A stretch of DNA of 64,000 nt from Altererythrobacter sp. B11 (GTDB lineage: Bacteria; Pseudomonadota; Alphaproteobacteria; Sphingomonadales; Sphingomonadaceae). The translations under genes and the position numbers were made by a program. This document shows positions 50,532-59,785 of the stretch, in pieces. Location of the stretch: positions 2,705,001-2,769,000 of the forward strand of contig NZ_AP018498.1 of NCBI RefSeq assembly GCF_003569745.1, written 5' to 3'. The notes under the pieces are model-generated. The model was given only the letters and a program-made list of their open reading frames with translations, ran no database searches and had not been told where the DNA came from. Numbering within the stretch: the stretch's first letter is position 1; each line of letters begins with the position of its first letter.

Positions 50532-50957
50532 TCAGCTTGCCGCAACCGTAGTGATCACCGGCGTGCCCTCCAGCGTGCGCTGCACCGGGCAGCGGGACGC
50601 CACCGAGATCAACTTTTCCCGCTGCTCATCGGACAGGTCCTCGCCAATGACACGGATCGTCTTGGCGAAATGGTCCGTCTTCGCCGACTTCCCCTCGACC
50701 GTGCCCTTGGCATGCGTAAGGGTGACTTCCACGCGTTCGAGCGGCCAGTTCTGCTGACGGGCATACCAACGCACCGTCATGGCCGTGCATTCGCCCAGTG
50801 CTGCCAGCAACAGGTCGTAGGGCGCCGGTCCCAGGTCCCCGCCACCCTGTTCGACGGGCTCATCGCCGATGAGGTGATGGCCGGACACGTCGATGCTGAC
50901 GGCAAAAGCACTTTCACCGGTCTCGACGATGTGCGCTGTTGTCGTGCCTGTACTCAA
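50532..50957 (-). CDS. OsmC-family peroxide reductase-like protein
   Basis: About 141 aa. The two redox cysteines of OsmC/Ohr proteins are present in 'ALGECTAMTVRWYAR' and 'VASRCPVQRTLEG', with 'GPAPYDLLLAALGEC' typical of the OsmC branch. Such enzymes reduce organic or other hydroperoxides. The start chosen is TTG 50957, because an AGGGGAGA ribosome-binding site lies just before it; the in-frame ATG at 50996 has none and would add 13 unconserved residues. Confidence 0.88.
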   Translation of the reverse strand: MSTGTTTAHIVETGESAFAVSIDVSGHHLIGDEPVEQGGGDLGPAPYDLLLAALGECTAMTVRWYARQQNWPLERVEVTLTHAKGTVEGKSAKTDHFAKTIRVIGEDLSDEQREKLISVASRCPVQRTLEGTPVITTVAAS

Positions 50958-51081
50958 AGAACGTCTCCCCTCATGCCGTGGCCATGCTGGGACCATAACA
51001 GGTCATTTCTCGACCTGTCTGACAAAATGCCACTTGCTTGGCGTGAGGGTTGCCGGGGTCGAGAACAGTGCGGGCCTGCCG

Positions 51082-51738
51082 TCACAGGCGTTCTGGTTGA
51101 AATGCGCGCAGGTGCGGAAAATCCCCCTTTTGCAGGTATGCCTTTTCCGCAGGCGTCGATTGCCTATCGAGGATTTGATTGCGGTGCGGGTGGCGGCCAA
51201 ACGCAGCAATCACCTGGCGCACGTCTTCTGCCTGTTTCACCAGGGAACGATAAATCGGCTGCAAATGATCCGGGGCGCTTGACGCAATTTCTACCCGCAG
51301 GCGGATCAGAAGGTCGATCCGCTCGAGGTGGTCGTGGCCTTCGCAGTGACCGAGTGGCTGGGTGAAGGCGATCTTGAACCACGGCGTATCGAGAGCTTCA
51401 TAGTGGTCAGTTGCCAACCCCGTCAGCGCCAGTTTCAGGGCGGCGGCATCCTGCGCGAATGCCCGCGTCGTGCCCCGCCAGAGTGACCGTGAAAACTGAT
51501 CCAGCAGGATAATGAGCGAAAGTCGTCCCTCCGGATCGCCTGCCCAGTGATCGAGCCCGCCTTTCGCCCCACGGGTCGTCAGTTCTGGAAACCGGGCGAC
51601 GATCGACTCGTCGGCGCCTCCCTGCATGCGCCAGAACCAATGCTTGCGATGAGTCTCTGCGTCCACATCCTTGCTGCGCCCTTCCGGAAACCAGAAGTCC
51701 AGAACGTCGTGCCACGGCTGAGCAGGGGTTTCGATCAT
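51082..51738 (-). CDS. DUF924-family protein
   Basis: 218-aa protein with the DUF924 pattern: 'VLDFWFPEG', 'KHWFWRMQGGADESI', 'GRLSLIILLDQFSRSLWRGT', 'FKIAFTQPLGHCEGHDHLER' (split motif) and 'FGRHPHRNQILDR'. The fold is helical (TPR-like), the role unknown. Starts at ATG 51738 and ends 21 bp before the DksA-like gene, which lies upstream on the same strand. In the minus-strand run with OsmC and the CoA-transferase. Confidence 0.87.
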   Translation of the reverse strand: MIETPAQPWHDVLDFWFPEGRSKDVDAETHRKHWFWRMQGGADESIVARFPELTTRGAKGGLDHWAGDPEGRLSLIILLDQFSRSLWRGTTRAFAQDAAALKLALTGLATDHYEALDTPWFKIAFTQPLGHCEGHDHLERIDLLIRLRVEIASSAPDHLQPIYRSLVKQAEDVRQVIAAFGRHPHRNQILDRQSTPAEKAYLQKGDFPHLRAFQPERL

Positions 51739-51758
51739 GCGCTTTCAATCGGACGATA

Positions 51759-52085
51759 TCATTGCTCGCTGCTTGCGCAGGAAATGCAGAGTGCGGCTTC
51801 CGGGCGCGCCTCAAGACGCTTGGGAGCGATGGCATCGCCGCAGCGAACACATTCGCCGTAGGTGCCATTTTCGATGCGTAACAAGGCGCGGTTGACCGAC
51901 GCGATTTCGCGCGCGACCAGCGCGGCCTGCGCTTCGAGAGAGGCGTCATCCTCCATCTCGACCGCCTGTTCGGACGAGTCGGGGTTCAAGGGTTCCGCCA
52001 GATCCTGAGCGAGGCGCTGCTGCCGGCCTGCGAGTTCGGTGAGTTGTTGCGAAAGGCGTGCTCGGGCGGCGTCGGCATTCGGCAT
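51759..52085 (-). CDS. DksA/TraR-type zinc-finger protein
   Basis: 108-aa protein with an N-terminal coiled coil and a C-terminal C4 zinc finger, 'CVRCGD' and 'CISCA', the DksA/TraR pattern. Such proteins bind the RNA polymerase secondary channel and alter promoter response, often with ppGpp. Shorter than E. coli DksA (151 aa), closer to the small DksA-like proteins. Start ATG 52085 ('MPNADAAR') is chosen because the longer upstream frame has no coiled-coil or conserved sequence. Confidence 0.85.
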   Translation of the reverse strand: MPNADAARARLSQQLTELAGRQQRLAQDLAEPLNPDSSEQAVEMEDDASLEAQAALVAREIASVNRALLRIENGTYGECVRCGDAIAPKRLEARPEAALCISCASSEQ

Positions 52086-52345
52086 GGACAATAATCCTTT
52101 CAAGTCTCCAGCCCTTTGGTAGCAAGTGCCGCCGCTGCCTGACAACGAGAAGTCCTTCGGCGCAAAGCCGGCAGGCAAAGATTGGTTGTTTTATGCCGGC
52201 CTGCAGGATTTCTTCCGGCCTTCAAGCGACGTCGACAGTTGTGCTCGCCATCCCTAGGGTTAAAGAACGGCCAGTTCCGGCGCGGCGCGAGGGAATCTTC
52301 CAGCCGCATTTGAGACTGGGCCGTGATTGCGATTGGAGAATGTGA

Positions 52346-52588
52346 ATGTCGAATACCCCCCACACTCTGGGCGATGAATTTCCTGACCAGATGGACCAGA
52401 TCCACGCTCTGAAGGTGTCGAACACCCGGTTCGCCAAGCTCCTGGTGGACTATGACGCAGTTAACGACGAGATCCATCGCGCGGAAACCAACATCGCGCC
52501 GGTGTCGCAGGATCGCGAAACCGAACTGCGCAAACAGCGCCTCGCGCTCAAGGACCAGATTGCCCAGGCTCTTACCGAAAACGCCTGA
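52346..52588 (+). CDS. YdcH-family (DUF465) small protein
   Basis: 80-aa helical protein with 'FAKLLVDYDAVNDEIHRAE' and 'ELRKQRLALKDQIAQAL', the DUF465/YdcH pattern of two antiparallel helices. Function unknown. ATG 52346 lies after GGAGAATG. It stands alone on the plus strand among minus-strand genes. A weak inverted repeat (TTGCCTCC/GGAGGCAA) after it could be a terminator, but its loop is 24 bases. Confidence 0.8.
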   Translation: MSNTPHTLGDEFPDQMDQIHALKVSNTRFAKLLVDYDAVNDEIHRAETNIAPVSQDRETELRKQRLALKDQIAQALTENA

Positions 52589-52723
52589 CCGGGATCGCGT
52601 GTTTGCCTCCTGCTCCCTCTAATTCAGCGTTGTGGGAGGCAATACCGATCAGAGCATAGCAGTACCGTGCCGGCAACCAATTGGACATGGTTCCTGCCCG
52701 TAACCACTGCGGTCTATCCCATG

Positions 52724-53125
52724 TCAGATCGGTGGTACGTAATCGCTTCGCTGCAATGATATCATGTAGGCAGCAAGGTTATCGATCTGGTCGGGATCGA
52801 TGGCAAAGTTCATCACATCGGGAAAATTGTGTGATTTCTGCAGCCAGGGCTTGATCGTCGCGCCGGTCAGGCCTGGCGTGTTGACGACAGATTCAAAGGT
52901 CGGGGCATCAACGTTCGGGGAGTATCGTCGTCCGGCGCTCACAGCATGGCAACCGGAACAATGCTGTTGCGCAAATGCCAGCCCCCTGGCCTCAGCAGAT
53001 TCTCGGATTGAGCCGGCACCTTCCGCAGTCGTGGCGGGGTTTGGTGCCCCTGCCTTGGGTATCATCTCGGGCGTGCACGCCGTTGTGAACAGCAAAAGAA
53101 TGGTGAGACCTGGAAATTTACACAT
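52724..53125 (-). CDS. Cytochrome c, probable lipoprotein
   Basis: 133-aa class I c-type cytochrome. Signal sequence 'LTILLLFTTAC' with a lipobox-like Cys17, so probably membrane-anchored in the periplasm. Haem-binding motif CSGCH at residues 56-60, probable axial Met in 'DVMNFAI'. The C-terminal 'QIDNLAAYMISL' is a typical cytochrome c helix. Could pass electrons between periplasmic dehydrogenases and an oxidase; no partner gene is adjacent. Upstream lie 140 bp without a gene, then a katG remnant. Confidence 0.85.
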   Translation of the reverse strand: MCKFPGLTILLLFTTACTPEMIPKAGAPNPATTAEGAGSIRESAEARGLAFAQQHCSGCHAVSAGRRYSPNVDAPTFESVVNTPGLTGATIKPWLQKSHNFPDVMNFAIDPDQIDNLAAYMISLQRSDYVPPI

Positions 53126-53267
53126 GGTCGCGACCTACCCCGATCACCATGCGGGGTCCAACTTCGAATGCGTGAAAGTCCCCCGACCACTCGCCCGCGG
53201 ATATTCCGCAAGCGAGCAGTCGGGGATCAGGCTCGAGCGGTCGCCCGATGACTCGGGTAGCGATCGC

Positions 53268-53514
<247 letters not shown>

Positions 53515-53536
53515 TTTTGCTATGTAGGGAGACAAT

Positions 53537-53686
53537 ATGCTGCTCGAAAAAATCAAGACGCCCGGTCTGTCCCACTTGTCCTACCTCATCGGCTCTGGCG
53601 GCAAGGCCGCGGTGATCGATCCACGTCGCGACTGCGAATGCTACCTTGAACTGGCGCGCGCGGAGGGGCTGGAAATCACGCACATA
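53537..53686 (+). pseudogene. Truncated MBL-fold persulfide dioxygenase, second divergent copy
   Basis: The first 50 codons ('MLLEKIKTPGLSHLSYLIG' to 'EGLEITHI') match the intact enzyme at 58356-59708, with 46 of 50 residues identical but 27 of 150 bases different, mostly at third positions. After ITHI the sequence switches to unrelated residues, before the metal-binding 'ETHRNEDL' motif. A ribosome-binding site (AGGGAGA) is still present. The continuing frame to 54055 is chimeric and probably meaningless. Confidence 0.85.
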
Positions 53687-53744
53687 TGCTCGGAGGATGC
53701 CGAAGGCATGGATGAGAGGCAGCGGCGGTGGCAAGCATTCTTGA

Positions 53745-54002
<258 letters not shown>

Positions 54003-54033
54003 CGCGCTTGCGTAACCAGAGACGAGAGAGCGC

Positions 54034-56847
54034 ATGGCCGATCCGACCGAGTTGATCGACCTCGACGATCCATCCACCGGATCGCCGGAGGAAGCCGCTT
54101 CCGCGCTGGGCGTCGATCCTGCAAAGGGATTGTCCGCGCATGATGCGAGCGAGCGACTGGCCCGCTTTGGCTCCAACGAACTACGGACGGTAAAGGGGCC
54201 GCCGCTGTGGCGCCGTATTCTTGCGCAGTTCCGGGATCCGCTGGTCTACCTCCTCCTCGCAGCGATTGCGGTGACGCTTGCGATCTGGCTCATCGAGGGG
54301 GAGCGGGAGTGGCCTGTCGACGCCTTGGTCATCGCGATTGTCATCCTGCTTAACGCGGTTTTGGGCTTCGTCGAAGAGAGCAAGGCAGCAAGCGCGGTAG
54401 CGGCACTTGCGAAGATGACAGCGGTGACCTCGTCGGTAATGCGTGACGGTCGCAGGCAGCGGATACCCGCTAGAGAACTGGTGCCTGGCGACGTGCTGCT
54501 GCTCGAGGAGGGCGACGCAGTCGGTGCGGATGCGAGGTTGATCCTGGCGGCCTCGCTGCGCGTTCAGGAGGCATCGCTCACCGGCGAAAGCGAAGCGGTC
54601 GCAAAGGATGCGGCCACCCTGCCCGCTCCGGCGGCCCTCGCCGACCGGACTTCGATGGTCTTCAAAGGCACCGCGGTCGCACAGGGCACCGGCCGCGCAA
54701 TCGTCACCGCCATCGGTATGCGAACCGAGATGGGCCGCATCGCCACCATGCTCGACGAGACACGCGAAGAGGCTACGCCGCTACAGCGCGAAGTGGCTCG
54801 GCTGGGGCGGATCCTCGGCACAAGCGTGGTGATCATCGCGGCAGTTGTCATGGCGACGCTGATTATCGTCCAACCGGTCGAGACGCCGAACGACATCGCA
54901 ACTGTCCTGCTCCTGGGCGTCTCGCTTGCGGTCGCCGCCGTGCCGGAGGGACTGCCGGCGATCTTGTCGCTCGTCCTAGCTCTCGGGGTTCAGCGAATGG
55001 CGGCGCACAACGCCGTGGTGAAGAAGCTTTCCTCGGTCGAAACCCTGGGTTCGGCGACGGTCATCTGTTCCGACAAGACAGGTACGCTTACCCGCTCGCA
55101 GATGACCATCCAGCGCGTCATCACGGCTTCGGGCGAAAGCCGGGTGACGGGCACGGGCTACTCGCCGCACGGCACTTTCGAGGCGCAAGGCAGTGCATCG
55201 CTCGATGACGCGCTGAGGGCGGAGCATATCGTCGTGCTGAGCGGCGGCAGCCTTGCCGGCAACGCCGGTCTTCGCATGCTAGCCGACGGGACCTGGGCCA
55301 TCGATGGCGATCCGACCGAGGCGGCCTTCCTGGTTGCCGAAAAGAAGTTGGGCGCCGACACCCGACGACAGGCACGGTTCGAACGCACTGCCGAATTGCC
55401 CTTCACGTCTGAACGCAAGATGATGTCGACGATCGAGCGCGACCGGGAGCACGGCGGCGAACTCGTGCTGATCGCAAAGGGTGCCCCCGATGTGCTGATG
55501 GATCGATGCACGGGCATCCGCGTCGGCATGGACATCCGGCCCTTCGACGACATTGTCCGGGCAAAAGCTCGCGCCGATGTCGAGCGGCTTTCGAATGACG
55601 CGCTTCGAACGCTCGCGGTTGCCTATCGTCCGCTTGTTCCCGGCGAAGAGGCAAAGCTGGATGGATCGCTTGAACGCGACCTGATCTTCGTCGGCACGGT
55701 GGGCATCATCGATCCTCCGCGCGAAGAGGCCGCCATCGCGATCGCCGAGGCGCAGCGCGCGGGCATTCGTGTCGTCATGATCACCGGCGATCATCCCCGC
55801 ACTGCTGCCCGGATCGCGGCGCAACTTGGAATAACATCGAATGATGCAAGGGTACTGACCGGGACCGACCTCGATGCGCTGGATGACATGCAGTTGGCCC
55901 GCGCGGTTCGCGAGACGCAAGTCTATGCGCGGGTTGCGCCGGTTCACAAGCTGCGGATCGTCGATGCCTTGCAGACAGATGGCGAGATCGTCGCAATGAC
56001 CGGCGATGGGGTGAACGATGCCCCGGCACTCAAGTCTGCGGACATCGGGATCGCGATGGGCCAGACCGGCACCGAAGTGACGAAAGAGGCCGCGAAGATG
56101 ATCCTGGCCGACGACAATTTCGCCACGATCGTTGCGGCCGTGCGCGAAGGCCGGGCCATCTTCGACAATATACGCAAGTTCCTGCGCTACCTTCTTTCCT
56201 CCAACATGGGCGAAGTGCTGACGGTATTCCTGGGCGTTGTCGGCGCAGGGGTCATCGGCCTCGACGATGCGAGCAATGGTGCTGGTCTGGTCTTGCCATT
56301 GCTGGCGACGCAGATCCTGTGGATAAACCTTATTACCGATTCCGGGCCTGCCCTTGCCATGGGGGTCGACCCGGAGATCGGCGACGTGATGGAGCGCCCG
56401 CCCCGCCGGCGCAGCTCGCCCACCATTGATGCGCGGATGTGGCGCGATGTGTTGAGTCTCGGGCTGGTGATGGCGCTAGCCGCCCTTGGGACAATCGACA
56501 TCTATCTGCCAGGCGGTCTGGTTGAGGGCAGCCATGATATAGACCACGCCCGCACCGCCGGCTTCACTACTTTGGTGTTTGCGCAGCTCTTCAATGCGTT
56601 CTGCGCACGATCCGACGTGATCAGCGCATTTACCCATTGGTTCGCAAACCGCTGGCTATGGGCTGCGGTTCTCCTGTCAGCCTTGCTGCAGGTAGCGGTA
56701 ATCCATCTTTCGCCACTGAATGCGGCTTTCGGCACGGTTCCGCTGGCGTTGGATGACTGGCTGATCTGCCTGGCCATGGGTAGTGCGGTCCTGTGGTTCA
56801 GTGAAGGGCGCAAGCTGCTTCGCCGACGATCGACCATGTCCCTGTGA
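54034..56847 (+). CDS. P2-type cation-transporting ATPase
   Basis: 937-aa P-type ATPase of the Ca2+ / Na+,K+-pump-like class. Order: N-terminal cation-ATPase domain ('GLSAHDASERLARFGSNEL'), actuator 'LTGESEAV', membrane helix M4 with 'AAVPEGLPAI', phosphorylation site 'CSDKTGTLTRS', nucleotide-binding 'KGAPDVL', 'MITGDHPRTA', hinge 'MTGDGVNDAPALKSADIG' and C-terminal helices with 'ILWINLITDSGPALAMG'. The PEGL motif is typical of Ca2+-type pumps, but ion specificity is not certain. ATG 54034. Convergent with the ABC fragment 3 bp downstream. Confidence 0.93.
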   Translation: MADPTELIDLDDPSTGSPEEAASALGVDPAKGLSAHDASERLARFGSNELRTVKGPPLWRRILAQFRDPLVYLLLAAIAVTLAIWLIEGEREWPVDALVIAIVILLNAVLGFVEESKAASAVAALAKMTAVTSSVMRDGRRQRIPARELVPGDVLLLEEGDAVGADARLILAASLRVQEASLTGESEAVAKDAATLPAPAALADRTSMVFKGTAVAQGTGRAIVTAIGMRTEMGRIATMLDETREEATPLQREVARLGRILGTSVVIIAAVVMATLIIVQPVETPNDIATVLLLGVSLAVAAVPEGLPAILSLVLALGVQRMAAHNAVVKKLSSVETLGSATVICSDKTGTLTRSQMTIQRVITASGESRVTGTGYSPHGTFEAQGSASLDDALRAEHIVVLSGGSLAGNAGLRMLADGTWAIDGDPTEAAFLVAEKKLGADTRRQARFERTAELPFTSERKMMSTIERDREHGGELVLIAKGAPDVLMDRCTGIRVGMDIRPFDDIVRAKARADVERLSNDALRTLAVAYRPLVPGEEAKLDGSLERDLIFVGTVGIIDPPREEAAIAIAEAQRAGIRVVMITGDHPRTAARIAAQLGITSNDARVLTGTDLDALDDMQLARAVRETQVYARVAPVHKLRIVDALQTDGEIVAMTGDGVNDAPALKSADIGIAMGQTGTEVTKEAAKMILADDNFATIVAAVREGRAIFDNIRKFLRYLLSSNMGEVLTVFLGVVGAGVIGLDDASNGAGLVLPLLATQILWINLITDSGPALAMGVDPEIGDVMERPPRRRSSPTIDARMWRDVLSLGLVMALAALGTIDIYLPGGLVEGSHDIDHARTAGFTTLVFAQLFNAFCARSDVISAFTHWFANRWLWAAVLLSALLQVAVIHLSPLNAAFGTVPLALDDWLICLAMGSAVLWFSEGRKLLRRRSTMSL

Positions 56848-56849
56848 TA

Positions 56850-57245
56850 TCAGGTCCGGCGCGCGGGGGAAGCCTCGAGCTGCAGCTCCTCGATCGTCAC
56901 GCCATCGCGGATATTGTAGAGGCGGCGGAAGGTCGGGATGATCTTCTCGTCATGTGTAACGACAATGATCGCGGTTTCGAACTGTTTGGCCATGGTGTTG
57001 AGCAGATCAACCACAGCCAGTGCGCGAACGCTGTCGAGCGGCGCAGTCGGCTCGTCGGCGAGTATTACCGGCGGTCGGTTGACCAATGCCCGTGCAATGG
57101 AAACCCGCTGCTGCTCGCCGCCCGACAACTGCGAAGGCATGGCCGCTGCGCGGTGCGCGACATCGAGCGCCTCCAGCAGGTCGTGCGCCTCCTTGCGGGC
57201 CAGAGCATTTGGCTTGCCCGCCAGCATGGGGAGCAGCGCGACATT
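56850..57245 (-). pseudogene. ABC-transporter ATPase fragment (LolD/MacB type), 5' deleted
   Basis: C-terminal half of an ABC ATPase: signature 'LSGGEQQRVSIARAL', Walker B 'VILADEPTAPLDS' and switch His in 'IVVTHDEKII'. The similarity begins at 'NVALLPMLAGKP' (57245) and the Walker A half is missing; at this point the sequence becomes IS21 istA. The frame has an in-frame ATG at 57227, but a protein without Walker A could not bind ATP normally. Confidence 0.88.
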
Positions 57246-57246
57246 G

Positions 57247-58017
57247 GAAGAAGCGTCCCCGGATGGTCTGGACCTGGTTCTCGACCTGCCCTTTCTCCCA
57301 TCCCGCCGCCGGAGAGCAGGCGGTCGGCTCCACCATATAATGATCGGCCATAACCAGGAACCGGCGGTTGAACACGCGCTCCTTGCCAGCGAACACGGCG
57401 GTGACCGCGGTCTTCATGTTATCGTAGATGCCGCGCAGGGGAACGCCGCCAAAGAACGCAAACCCGCGAGCATGGGCATCAAACACCATCTCCTGCGTCT
57501 CGCGCGGATAGGCCCGGACGTAGACTGCCCGTGACGCGCACAGCCGCATATGCGCCACCTTCACTCGCATCGGCTTACCCGCGATCTCCACATCCTCGTG
57601 GCTCCAGTCAAACTGGTATGCCTCGCCAGGCTTGAACATGAGCGGGATGAAGGCTGGCGCGCCGTCGCCCGCATCCTTGCGACGCGCTTCCCTCCAGCGC
57701 TGGGCATAGCGCCGGACCGCATCATAGGAGCCCTCGAACCCCTCACGGCACAGCAGATCATGGATCCGCGTCATCCGCAGCCGATCGCGCCGGTGCCGGG
57801 CCTCATTCTCCGTCAGCAGCGTATCGAGCCGCTCCTGGAACGGCCCAAGCCGAGGCAGCGGTTGAACCGTGCGGCGATAATCGAATGCGCCTTCTGGTGC
57901 CCGGATCGCCTTGCGCACCACCTTGCGGGATAACCGCAGATCGCGCGCAATCGCCTTGATCGCCTTCCCGCTCGCGTGTTCCCGCCTAATCCGAACGACC
58001 GTCTCCACCACCAACAT
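57247..58017 (-). pseudogene. istA: IS21 transposase IstA, 3' truncated
   Basis: The first 257 codons of a protein normally near 500 aa. N-terminal helix-turn-helix 'KAIARDLRLSRKVVRKAIR' and the DDE-type core: Asp in 'QFDWSHEDVEI', Asp in 'GIYDNMKTAV' and Glu in 'KGQVENQVQT'. Similarity stops after 'IRGRFF' at 57247, exactly where the ABC fragment begins; the open frame continues to 57007 only as out-of-frame ABC sequence. ATG 58017. Confidence 0.9.
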
Positions 58018-58127
58018 CCCGATCTCACCACCTGGAAAACCAGGCGGTCAACTACACCATCAGAATGAGGGGTCCCTTTTAGACGCCGATCACCCCGCTA
58101 ACAGGGTCCCTTTTGCACGCCGATCCA
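57247..58127 (-). mobile_element. Truncated IS21-family insertion sequence
   Basis: Contains the 5' part of istA and one terminal region. Beyond the istA start, 58070-58091 and 58104-58125 are two direct copies of a 22-base repeat (GGGTCCCTTTT..ACGCCGATC, differing at two positions), the multiple terminal-repeat structure of IS21 ends. The other end, the rest of istA and all of istB are missing, so the element is not mobile on its own. Confidence 0.85.
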
Positions 58128-58363
58128 CAAGCTCTCGCTTTGTCGAGCGCCCTTTCTGAAACGTCGGTAGCGACGACGCGATGGCCATGCTGGGCCAGAA
58201 ATACGCTGTTGCGCCCCTCGCCATCGGCGACAGCCAAGACTTTCGATCCGGGAGTCAGGCGGTGCGCCTCGCGCGCCAGAAAAGCGTTGGGCGCGGTCCC
58301 GAACAGATACTCGTCCGCTGCGTAACGCTCGTTCCAGAACTCCGCCTAGCTCGGTTCAGTCAT
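58126..58363 (-). pseudogene. SAM-dependent methyltransferase remnant
   Basis: Translation from ATG 58363 gives MTEPS, a TAG stop, then 'AEFWNERYAADEYLFGTAPN', 'AFLAREAHRLTPGSKVLAVA' and 'DGEGRNSVFLAQHGHRVVA', the N-terminal part of a class I (TehB-like) methyltransferase with its 'VADGEGRNS' SAM-binding loop. It is broken twice: a nonsense codon at position 6 (58346-58348) and replacement of the C-terminal half by the IS21 end at 58126. Its ATG overlaps the stop of the upstream MBL-rhodanese gene, so the two were once one operon. Confidence 0.8.
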
Positions 58364-59708
58364 GGGCCGCTTTCCATGCACCCATGGAGCCGAGATAGAC
58401 ATCCAGCTTTTCGAAGCCGCGGCTCGCAAGCCATCCTGCAGCAACCGTGGCCCGCATCCCGCTTGCACACATCAGGGTGTAATGCTGTGACAGATCGAGA
58501 TCGTGATACTGCTCGTTGAGTTCACCCACGTAGATATGCTCGGAACCCTCGATCGCGTTTTGCGCGCGTTCGTCCGCATCCCTCACATCAAGCAGCGTCC
58601 AGTCACGTTCGTCGCTCTCCAGTCGCCGTTCAACTTCGTCGGTCCCGATCATCGGGATAGTCCGCATCGCCTTGCCTTGGGCAGCGGCAGGCACGACGCC
58701 GACATAACCGCCTTCGATATTGTCGAGTGCGATCCGCACGAGATGCGTCATAGCAGCTTCGAGCTGGTCTTCATCGGAAGCGACAAGAGCGACATTGTCG
58801 CCTTCACGGATGAACCATCCGGCGAATGCCGAGATCATCCCGACTGGCAGGTTCATGGAACCGCGAAGATGGCCTGAGGCAAACGCGAGCGGCTCGCGCA
58901 CATCGACCAAGTGGTCGACGTCAAGCTTTTCCAATTCGGACAGCGACAGGCGCTTGGGTCGCATCACACGAGGCGCAGCTTCGCCGCCTTCCAGATTAAG
59001 GCGCTCCATCAACCGGAAATACGGCGGCTGGTAGTGGTTCTCTTCCACCTTAAAGTCGATGAACGCATCCCGGCTTTCGAATTGAAGGCGCGGATTGTTC
59101 GCGCGTTCATGGCCGAGTGTCGAGAACTCGCGTTCCGCCATTCCCGACCCGCAGACGGAACCCGCTCCATGCGCAGGATATAGAATGACCTGGTCGCCAA
59201 GATCGAGAATCTTGTGGAGGGAATCGTAGAGAAGACCTGCGACCTCGCGTTTGCGTTCGGGATAGAAGTCCGTCCGTCCGACATCGCCAACGAACAGCGC
59301 GTCTCCCGTGAACACTCCAACTGGCCCATCGGGATAGGCAGTGTCGTGAAGAACGAAAGCAAGATGATCGTCCGTGTGCCCCGGTGTCTCCAGCACCCGA
59401 ATTTTCAGCTGTCCGATCTCAAACTCATCACCTTGGTGAGCCGTCTCGGCATATTCGACCGTGCCCACAGAATTGGGACCGTGCAGGACGCGCGCGCCGG
59501 TCAAATCTCTCAGGATGGGCGCCCCCGAAACCAGATCCTCGTTGCGATGGGTTTCGAAGATATGAGTGATCTCCAGCCCCTCGGCGCGCGCCATTTCGAC
59601 ATAGCATTCGCAGTCGCGGCGCGGATCGATGATGGCCGCCTTCCCGCCCGAACCAATCAGGTAGGATAGGTGGGACAGTCCGGATGTCTTAATTTTCTCG
59701 AGCAGCAT
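58356..59708 (-). CDS. Persulfide dioxygenase-rhodanese fusion (MBL fold)
   Basis: 450-aa protein: ETHE1-like metallo-beta-lactamase domain (about 1-245; 'ETHRNEDLVSG', 'TPGHTDDHLAFVL', 'FTGDALFVGDVGRTDF') and two rhodanese domains. In the first rhodanese the catalytic Cys position reads 'LVASDEDQL' without Cys, so it is probably inactive. The second has 'LMCASGMRATVAAGWL' with the Cys. The layout resembles CstB, which oxidises persulfides to sulfite and thiosulfate. Downstream of the peroxiredoxin, from which it is separated by a terminator. Start ATG 59708 after a GAAGGAGG ribosome-binding site. Confidence 0.9.
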   Translation of the reverse strand: MLLEKIKTSGLSHLSYLIGSGGKAAIIDPRRDCECYVEMARAEGLEITHIFETHRNEDLVSGAPILRDLTGARVLHGPNSVGTVEYAETAHQGDEFEIGQLKIRVLETPGHTDDHLAFVLHDTAYPDGPVGVFTGDALFVGDVGRTDFYPERKREVAGLLYDSLHKILDLGDQVILYPAHGAGSVCGSGMAEREFSTLGHERANNPRLQFESRDAFIDFKVEENHYQPPYFRLMERLNLEGGEAAPRVMRPKRLSLSELEKLDVDHLVDVREPLAFASGHLRGSMNLPVGMISAFAGWFIREGDNVALVASDEDQLEAAMTHLVRIALDNIEGGYVGVVPAAAQGKAMRTIPMIGTDEVERRLESDERDWTLLDVRDADERAQNAIEGSEHIYVGELNEQYHDLDLSQHYTLMCASGMRATVAAGWLASRGFEKLDVYLGSMGAWKAAHD

Positions 59709-59730
59709 GGTGCCTCCTTCATAAGGAAAA

Positions 59731-59758
59731 AGCGGGACCGGCGCGAACCGATCCCGCT
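59731..59758 (-). terminator. Intrinsic terminator after the peroxiredoxin gene
   Basis: 11-bp stem with one mismatch (AGCGGGACCGG / CCGATCCCGCT), 6-base loop, A-run on one side and T-run on the other. It lies between the peroxiredoxin stop and the MBL-rhodanese start, about 23 bp before the latter's ATG. The same hairpin is conserved in the decayed second copy at 53487-53514. Confidence 0.75.
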
Positions 59759-59785
59759 TTCAAAAGATTCGATGGCGCGTCACGC

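Noticed and set aside
52603-52642. Inverted repeat TTGCCTCC/GGAGGCAA after the YdcH gene
   Set aside because: The 24-base loop and lack of a T-run make a working terminator doubtful.
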